From Dactylis glomerata (taxonomy: Eukaryota; Streptophyta; Magnoliopsida; Poales; Poaceae): a DNA stretch of 64,000 nucleotides. The position numbers and the translations under genes were made by a program. The notes beneath the pieces are model-generated. The model was not told the origin of the DNA. It saw only the letters and a program-made list of their open reading frames with translations, and ran no database searches. Of the stretch, positions 56,575 through 64,000 are shown one piece after another (position 1 is the stretch's first letter; every line of letters begins with the position of its first letter). The DNA is taken from positions 186,001 to 250,000 of the forward strand of contig QXEO01000410.1 in the NCBI GenBank assembly GCA_007115705.1. The letters are read 5' to 3'.

Positions 56575-59500
56575 TCACAGCCCCATGAGGTGGTCGAGGC
56601 CTGCGTGAGGGCCTCCTCCCCCCATGCCACCGTGGGAGCTCCCGCCCCCCATGCCCGCAGGGCCTCCTCCCATGCTGCCGCCGTGAGAGGTTCCTCCAGC
56701 CATCCCAGCGACCGTCATGTTGTGCAGCAGCTGCTGGAGCCAACGCCTTGTCACATGATCGTCCTGCTTTTGTGATGACAAGCAAAGGGTTCAGTACATA
56801 ATCCAAACTCACGGGGCGAATGTTAGCGTGAGGCTTGTCTAGCTACGGAAGTTGTGAGCTGCAACGCACCTGAAGGAAGGAGTTGAATGTGCCGTCCTTC
56901 AGCACGGTGGGGAGGCAGCTGTTGAGCGCAGCACAAGCCCTGCATAACAAGATCAGAGAGATTTAGGTCCGGCCAGTTTACGCGGTTCTACAAACTCAGA
57001 TCTGTTCAGATGGTGGCACGAACCTCGCGTTCTCTGTCAGCCTCAGGTAGCAGCGGATGATGTGCTTCAGCAGCCTTGCAGAAGGCTGCTCAGCGAGTGC
57101 CTGGACCATCTGTGCTAACACAGTAGCCACAGCGAAGAAACGCTCAGCAGTAGCGCATATGTAGCGCAGACCAATGTCATCCAGCAGGATCTTTTGAACA
57201 ATAAAGGTGGCCACCTGCAAGTACATCGGCTGAGTTAGAGCACTAGCTACAGATCTCACAGAGAAAAAATACCTAACACTCCAGTAAAATCTGCCAGTGA
57301 AATTTTTTAGTTTCTTGAAATTCACACCACTAAGGTAATCTAAATTCTAAACGATACAAACTTATATAATTGTACAAGATAGAATATTCCAGCAAGTTTA
57401 GGTCAATAAAATGAAGCAACCTGCACAATGCAACTGCGACACATAATTAGGTTGCGGAATGATTTCACGGTTGCGCCATGCAAATTTCACACGGGAATAA
57501 CTAACTATGCCAAAGGACATGGCGATGTATTGTCAAAGGCTACAAAAGAACCAGAACTAGATAATTATTAAATTTAGAACAAGGGTTGTGGTTCATACTG
57601 TTTTTGAAAGTTCACTGCCCATCTCCATAGTACGCAGACATAGAGGAATTATTTCAGTTTGAAGCAGAAATCCAATAACTTCAGAATCATCAACCTGCAT
57701 ATATTACACACAAAAAAGGAAAGAAAATTATTGGCAAAAAAACAGAGATATCTGGTAGAAGAAACAATAGAAGCTCTAACAAATCATTGGCCCGTTTGGC
57801 TCAAACGTAATAGTTCATGCCGAACTAAATCCTAACCGGTCTATTTAGTTAACGTGACTGGATTACTGTAATGAGTACACAAAATTAAAAGAACCAGCTT
57901 CCATTGTACATGGATATACAGAATACAGCCACTCCCCATCATTGTTTTCCCTTTCAGCTCATCCCTTCCACCAATACAAAGCAAAAACCTATATGGGAAC
58001 GTCCATTCCCTAGTTTCCATAAATATCTAGTTTTAAATACCTTGACAAGAGCACCAATGACACCCAAGCTGGTAAGCCTCAAGTACTCAAACGGTCTTGT
58101 CTTGCTAGTAGTATTCAGGAATGGGTACAGGTACAGTGGGATGTGAGCTGCAAAGGAAAAGGAAGACTCAATTATTGATCACCTGCTCATTGAGATTTAC
58201 TTATTTTGTACGAAAGAAAAGTCACAACAGAAGAAGAAATCTTTTTAACAGTGGACATTCAGAAATTATGGAGATATCTAAGCCTTGACATAAAAATGGC
58301 AGCCCTCAGTACCATTCAAGAAAGGTATCCTGGTGTCAGGGTGTGAAGCAACGCACTGCAATTAAAAACAAAAGCAAAATTAGATTTAGGAAGCACGGTG
58401 CACACAACAAATATGGGGAGCCTATAGAGATAGATGGCAGGCAGTATGCTACGAAAATGCTAGTATTCTCAACCCAACAAAAGGCCCACTAGGACTGAGG
58501 GTTTCCTTTCTTTCTCATGTAAAAGTATACCTGGAGAAGTGCAAGTGCATTGCAAACACGGTTTGATGCAACTGGCGACAGAGTTGGTGGTGAAAGTGAA
58601 GGGTAGATTGACACAATCTCCTGCATTTTTCAAAGGAACAATAAACTGGATGAAGAAAATGCGCAGAAGCTTCAGCAAATTTCATACAAAGAAGAATCAA
58701 TCTCACAACAACCCTACCTTAAATAAGAAAGAGTACACAAGTACATATGTACTCCTACCATCGCATTCATGAACTAAATTTAGAACTGTGCAAGAATTGT
58801 AACCTACCTGGAGTAGTGCAGCAATCGTGCCAAAGGAGTGCCATAGGAGTGGAGCCAGATCTTGAAAAATCTCTCGCTTCTGAAAGAAGAAATTGGAGAA
58901 ACAGATTAGACAATGAATCTTCAACTCCTGTTTCCCAATAAATATCCATGCATGTATTCAGCTCATTAATAGTTTACAAAGTTATGCGCATAAACTGCAC
59001 GATGAAGTCAGTTGGTGATCAGTCTATGTTATAGCGTCCAAGTATTAGTACGTAATTTTGCAGAACAATTCATTATAAAAAATAAAGGAAAGCCTCGAGA
59101 TTGCACCAATGGCACACCGATACGCAAAAAGGCACATGTGCACACATCATATGTACCCAAACACACAAAAGCAGATGTGCACACATCAAATTGTCGTATT
59201 ATACCAAGCACTGCAAGCAGTAGCATCATAAAAATTTGTAAAACAGGGAAGCTTAGCTCTGTGGCCATAACTCATAAATGACTCCCTGACTGGCGAACTA
59301 ATTTTATTATCTCATCTACGATAAGAGAGGATTCAAATCATTCGCCCCTATCCCTTTCTAATGCCCCATCCAAATATTAAGTGGCTGCATAAATTAAGTT
59401 TGTGTAGCAACCCATTAAACCTACTTTGTGGGCCTCACGAGTTTAGTTGGGCCGCACTCCATCTACATAGGTAAGGGCAATATCAAAAGCTAGCAAGGAG

Positions 59501-61224
59501 AGGACTCCTGCAAGCACCGCACTGGGTTTCGAAGGAGATGCCCATCAATTCCATGTCATGGATCTGTATGCAACTACACGTAATTCGTTTCTAACAGCTG
59601 CTAACAGAACTTACTGGCAAACACGAACAAAAATGTGTTCTCGAAGTGTGCTTAATCCGTAACATGCTCAATTGCTGATTTAACCAAGAAAAGAACTGTG
59701 TATCCTAGATTTTGTAGCCAGACTAAAGATGTTAAAGGTAAGGGAAGTGGTTCCGTGTACCAACTGTCCAGTTTGGGATATTATCTTTCGAAAGTTGATG
59801 TTTCGCCAAGAAAAGAATGATGATGCGATGGAAAGCATTTAGTAACTTTATCACTTATCCAGAAAATATTCACACGCAGAGCACACTGTTTTTAGCATAT
59901 AAATGTATTCCCACATAATTCTTATACCGTCTAGACACTTCTTAACAGCCCCTCTGGGTTAAGTCTGCAAACTTGTCAGTAGAAGATATTCCCAGCGGTA
60001 CAGGGTTCGTAAAATACCCTGTCCTTGAACAGGATTTCTCCACCAAATGCAATAATTAAAATGAGGAAGCCGAATATAAACCTTACAGCCATCTCAGACA
60101 GAAAAATATTCATTGAAGTTCACTTTAACCATAGAAAAACACATTAGGAAGCAGAGGATATTAACAAAACTACGCTTGTGCTTCTGGTATTCACTTGTAA
60201 GAGAATTTCTAAGGTAAAATGCAGTATTTTCCATTTTAATCAGGGGTACTGACCAAAGTGCACATGTGTCTTGTCGTATTCGCTCCTAATAGAATGTATG
60301 AGATAACGGCGGTATTATCCATTTTAATCAGAGCAAGCAGAACTAAAATAGATAACGTCATCCGACGCACACATGGAAACCGCCATTTCTAGTGATGTGT
60401 ATCGGAGATAGGAAACTCTTTCCGTTGCGGAAGGCGGGAGCTAGCACACACATTAAAAAAAAAAAGGTATAACAACATAAACATTCAAAAATCATGCAGC
60501 GTTCCCGCGCATGCCAAACCCTACTTGATTTATCTACATAAACTAAAGGATTGCCTCAAATCCCTGAATTCTCATCATATTCAGAATATGGACAGTCAGA
60601 GTTGCGCTGAATTATCCAACGCACACCAGGCTATATTCATGGGATCGCTCTCTGGAGATCAGAGAGCGATATTTCCATACCAGGCACAAACCAACGAGTA
60701 GACCATACCCTAGATCCCTACGTGAGCCGATTTACCTACGGAAGTACGGAATGCACAACAAACTGACATCAGACCATCAGGGTCCCCAAACTACTTTGGC
60801 CTAAACACAGACAGCATTACATAACCAAGGTTCCAGATTTACCAACCACCGCACGACATACAGAGATCCTCCGATTACCCACCACGAATCGACCCTTAAA
60901 CATCCGCTACGGAGCTATAAAAAAAAGCGAAATTTCCCGCGACGGGGAGAGGTGTTCTCCGCGGCGGGGCGGCCGCGGGAGAGTGGGGAGGAAGGGAGGA
61001 AGGAGGGCGACCTTGGAGAGGTCTAGGAGAGCGTTCTCGCGCAGCTCCGGATCGCAGAGGTCGAGCACGAGCTGCTCCGCGGAGACCATCTTCCGGTCCC
61101 TCCCTCCGGCGGCCTGCGCCGCGGCGGCGTTGGCGGCGGACGAGGACGACGCGGGCGGCGGCGGGGGCGGCGACGGCGCGCCGAAGGAGGGTCCGACGGA
61201 GAGGGAAGGCGGCAGATTCGCCAT
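56575..61224 (-). CDS. CNOT9: CCR4-NOT transcription complex subunit 9 (RCD1/CAF40 family)
   Basis: Nine exons: 61,224-61,012; 58,879-58,808; 58,620-58,531; 58,355-58,313; 58,147-58,041; 57,694-57,599; 57,214-57,024; 56,939-56,870; 56,763-56,575. All introns are GT-AG and the exons sum to 1,071 nt, 356 residues. The armadillo-repeat core is highly conserved (SAEQLVLDLCDPELRENALL, REIFQDLAPLLWHSFGTIAA, NRVCNALALLQCVASHPDTR, HIPLYLYPFLNTTSK, RPFEYLRLTSLGVIGALVKV, EIIPLCLRTMEMGSEL, RWLQQLLHNM). The N terminus has an added Pro/Ala stretch and the C terminus a Gly/Met/His tail of about 45 residues. The protein is a scaffold subunit of the CCR4-NOT deadenylase, which shortens mRNA poly(A) tails in the cytoplasm and bridges silencing factors. 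Intron 1 is 2.1 kb. The gene appears intact. Confidence 0.95.
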
Positions 61225-61664
61225 TGGTTCGGGAGGGGAATCGGCTGGGGGGCAGTGGCGTGAGGGAGAAGAGCGACCGAGGAGGTGCAGATGTTATACT
61301 GATGTCTGAATTCTGAAAACGGTATGCTACGAGGAGCAGGGGAAGGACAGGAAGCGGCGGCCGCTTCCCATGTTTGCTCAGTGTCCGTTGTGTGCTATTA
61401 CACGTATCCTATTTTTCGGTTTGTGTATTATATTTTTCGGTTCGGAAACTTGTGCATGTATCATATTTTTCGGTTTGGAAGCTTGTGTATGTATCATATT
61501 TTTTCAGTTCGGAAGCTTGTGCATGTATTATATTTTTCGATTTGAAAGCTTGTACGCATCATATTTTTTGAAGGCTTATGCACGCATCATATTTTCGGTT
61601 CGGAAGCTTGTGGCATTGCGTGTGCTAGCCAGTGTGTTTACTGGATTTTGGTTGGGATCCATCG
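61225..61664. other. CNOT9 promoter side with a 32-33-bp minisatellite
   Basis: The first ~100 bases are GC-rich and TATA-less, fitting a housekeeping promoter on the minus strand. Positions 61,427-61,612 hold about six degenerate units of TATCATATTTTTCGGTTCGG plus AAGCTTGTGCATG. Confidence 0.6.
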
Positions 61665-62588
61665 TCTTCTTTCGCCATGGAGCGAGCACTTGTTCGCTTC
61701 GGCCACCATGTCATTTAATGTTCTCTTGGACATATGTATTTGTCGTGTTGATCTTCATCGACCTAGCGTTCTCTAAGACCTATGTCTTGATGTTGTCGAT
61801 CAATTATATCATTTTGGGTCTTTGATTTACTGCCTCCCCCTCCGTCCATCGAGGGTGCCATGGACCATCGTCATACGACTCTCATGGGAATCCACATCGG
61901 TAGAAGATAGGGCACAATACATCAAAATCTTATAAAGAGGGTAGCAGTGGAAATGGTTACTGGCATGAACGCCATCAACTCCATGGTAAGTCATGAAGAA
62001 ACCTTAATGAATATGATATTAGTTCAAGATGGTGAGCTCGACATACATTTTGGTCCGATGGTTATCCATTTAAGAGGATAAAGATAGAATGTGAGTGATA
62101 TCCTTTCATATGTTTTTGCTATGTTTTCTATATCTCATGGGACATCCACCCCTATATAGGCTGAAATCTAAAGTGATATAGCGATATTGAAAACGACGTA
62201 AATCTTTTACTCACGTGCATGCATGGGCTTCATGTTATGGCGCTTGAACTCGATTCTCAACAAACCGTGACACGGACTACCAAGCGTTATGAAATATGTT
62301 CGAGTATTCTAGCCAATACGACATAGGAAAAAATGGGAAGTGATAGAGAGAGGTGGGGAATAATGTATCAACTTTTTTACTCGCGTGCATGCATAGACTT
62401 CGTGACATGGCGGTTGAACTCAAATCTGGACAAATCTTGATGCAGCCTGCCAAGCGTGTTGCGGCGTTGCTCTGCATGCCTAACCTACGAGAATCATGGT
62501 TAGCGGCATCCGACCAACTATTCTCTACAAAACTCTTCTAAAACACAATTCTCTACAAAACTATTTTGTCGACACAAGATCATGACAT
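61665..62588 (+). repeat. Tandem duplication, unit 1
   Basis: Collinear with 62,815-63,727 at an offset of about 1,155 bases. It contains a short frame equivalent to the open one in unit 2, here broken by TAG after GIHIGR (61,909). Within the unit a ~175-bp sub-repeat (TTTACTC-CGTGCATGCAT) occurs at 62,206 and 62,380. Confidence 0.8.
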
Positions 62589-62735
62589 GGTTAACCTTAG
62601 AGAATAGTCGGGTTGTCACCCTAGTTTTCACATTGATTAAATGTAGCTTCTTAACTACACTGGCTAGTTAGACAAATTTATTTCTCATAGGTCTTAAATA
62701 TTTGTCTTGGGTAGGATGGGGGGAGAGGGCCATTG

Positions 62736-62752
62736 CCCCCCCCCCCCCCCCC
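62736..62752. repeat. Poly-C run of 17
   Basis: A homopolymer between the two duplication units; its exact length may be a sequencing uncertainty. Confidence 0.8.
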
Positions 62753-62814
62753 GCCCCTACTCTAATTAAACAATGATATCTGTCTTTTACAATTTCGCTT
62801 TACCAAAATTGTGC

Positions 62815-63727
62815 ACTATCCTCCGCCATTGACGGAATGAGCACTTGCTCGCTCCGGCCACCATGTGTCGTTTGACGTTCTCTTGGACATCTGTATTGTT
62901 GCGTTGATCACTGTCGACATAGCTTTCTCTAAGAGCTACATCTTGATGTTGTTGATCATCATCATCGTGGGTGTTTGATTTACTCCCTCCATCCCTATCC
63001 AGTGACGAGGGTGCCATGGACCATCGTCATACGACTCTCATGGGCATCCATATCGGTAGGATTTATGGCACGACACATCGAAACCTTATGGAGAAGGTTT
63101 TGGTGGAAATGGTTACCGGCACGAACGCTATCAACTCAATGATAAGCCTTGAAGAAACCTTAATGAATGTGATAGTAGTTCAAGAAGGTGAACTCGACGT
63201 ACATTTTGGCCCGATGGTTATCCATTTAAGAGGATAAAGATAGAATGTGAGTGATATCCTTTCATATATTTTTCTATGTTTTCTATATCTCATGGGACAT
63301 CCACCCCTATACAGGCTAAAATGTAAAGTGATATAGAGAAATTGAATAACGACGTAAATCTTTTACTCATGTGCATGCATGGACTTCATGTTATGGCGCT
63401 TGAACTCGATTCCCGATAAACCATGACGTGAACTACCAAGCGTTATGAAGTAGGTTTGAGTATCCTAACCACTACGACATAGGCAAAAATGTGAAGTGAT
63501 ACAGAAAGGTGGGGAACGATCGTATAAACTTTTTACTCGTGTGTATGCATGGACTTCGTGACATGGCGGTTGAATTCAATTCTTGACAAACCCTGATGCA
63601 GACTGCCATGCGTTGTTCAATGCCTAAGTCACGAGAATAATGGTTAACCGCATCCGACCAACTATTGTCTACAATTTTTTTCTAAAAAACATTTCTCAAC
63701 AACACTATTTTGTCCATAGAAGATCAT
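62815..63727 (+). repeat. Tandem duplication, unit 2
   Basis: Collinear with unit 1. A frame at 63,016-63,237 (MDHRHTTLMGIHIGRIYG, VEMVTGTNAINSMISLEETL, GELDVHFGPMVIHLRG) is open here and keeps its C-terminal reading in unit 1. I do not recognise the protein; it could be an exon of a decayed gene. Confidence 0.75.
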
Positions 63728-64000
63728 GCCCCATCTTTCATCCTGCTAGTGACAGCTGGAATTTTGTTTTCTTCTCTATCAAAACAAATGACGCATGCTA
63801 CTGCAATAACGTCCCAGCATTTTCTGGAAACAAGTAACGTATATACGAATTAAAGCAGCACCAAAAAACCTAAAATGCCCCCAGCGATAAAACCGAGGCT
63901 CACCTCGAACAAAAACTCAAACGGGCTTCTCACGGGCCCAAACTACTCGTCGTGGACAAAAAAGCCCATATCATGTACAGGCCCAGCCCGTCACAAGCTC
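63728..64000. other. Unassigned right end
   Basis: No gene is recognised. The last 120 bases are rich in GGGCCCA/AGCCCA motifs (site II-like elements near 63,935 and 63,980), which are common in plant promoters, so a gene could begin right of the window. Confidence 0.35.

Noticed and set aside
1..64000. tRNA or rRNA genes
   Set aside because: Only 18-base tRNA-like primer-binding sites were found; no cloverleaf or rRNA core sequence was recognised.

Overview
The window is nuclear DNA of a large-genome grass, most probably a member of the Triticeae (wheat, barley, Aegilops group). The evidence is nested LTR retrotransposons with tRNA-Asp-type primer sites, a TA-flanked Stowaway MITE with CTCCCTCCGT ends, and intron-rich plant genes with GT-AG introns. 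I found no rRNA, tRNA or CRISPR array. Transposable elements fill most of positions 1-51,000. Three conventional genes lie to the right or within: a type III polyketide synthase (PKS, 39,316-40,831), a root-type ferredoxin-NADP reductase (52,901-55,529, minus) and a CCR4-NOT subunit 9 gene (56,575-61,224, minus). A fourth, an F-box/DUF295 gene (44,173-51,722), is split by two transposon insertions.

Layout. 1-6,401: minus-strand LTR element RLG-1, with one complete LTR and its second LTR cut by the window edge. 6,402-12,420: a second minus-strand element, RLG-2, into which RLG-1 has inserted. 13,518-14,907 plus 30,479-31,540: a duplicated copy (A) of the PKS upstream region and start of exon 1. 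It is split by a hAT-like element (14,908-30,478), which holds a MITE, which holds a complete 14.26-kb Gypsy element RLG-3 (15,238-29,497, perfect GGGTA target duplication). 31,580-33,010: an inverted copy (B) of the same PKS segment. 33,956-36,922: ends of two further LTR elements. 36,927-39,315: copy C, the promoter of the intact PKS gene. 41,575-44,050: a Mutator-like element with long terminal inverted repeats and a FAR1-type transposase remnant. 45,005-51,135: a rearranged tandem Copia element inside the F-box gene. 61,665-63,727: a tandem duplication of unknown content.

The most interesting structure is the convergent pair A/B. Two truncated copies of the PKS promoter, 5'UTR and first ~25 codons face each other across a 39-base spacer, 7.7 kb upstream of the intact PKS gene. 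Each copy keeps a TATA box, so a transcript from either side would fold into a hairpin homologous to the PKS mRNA 5' end. This is the architecture expected of an inverted-duplication small-RNA locus acting on its parent gene, comparable in principle to the soybean I locus (chalcone synthase) and the wheat Iw1 wax inhibitor. Transcription and silencing are inference; the sequence arrangement is directly visible.

A second notable object is an antisense gene inside RLG-3. Six exons joined by GT-AG introns give an uninterrupted 780-codon reading frame (24,358-27,125, minus), while the element's own gag-pol carries several stop codons and frameshifts. RLG-3 and RLG-1 also contain internal repeats of a motif resembling their polypurine tracts.
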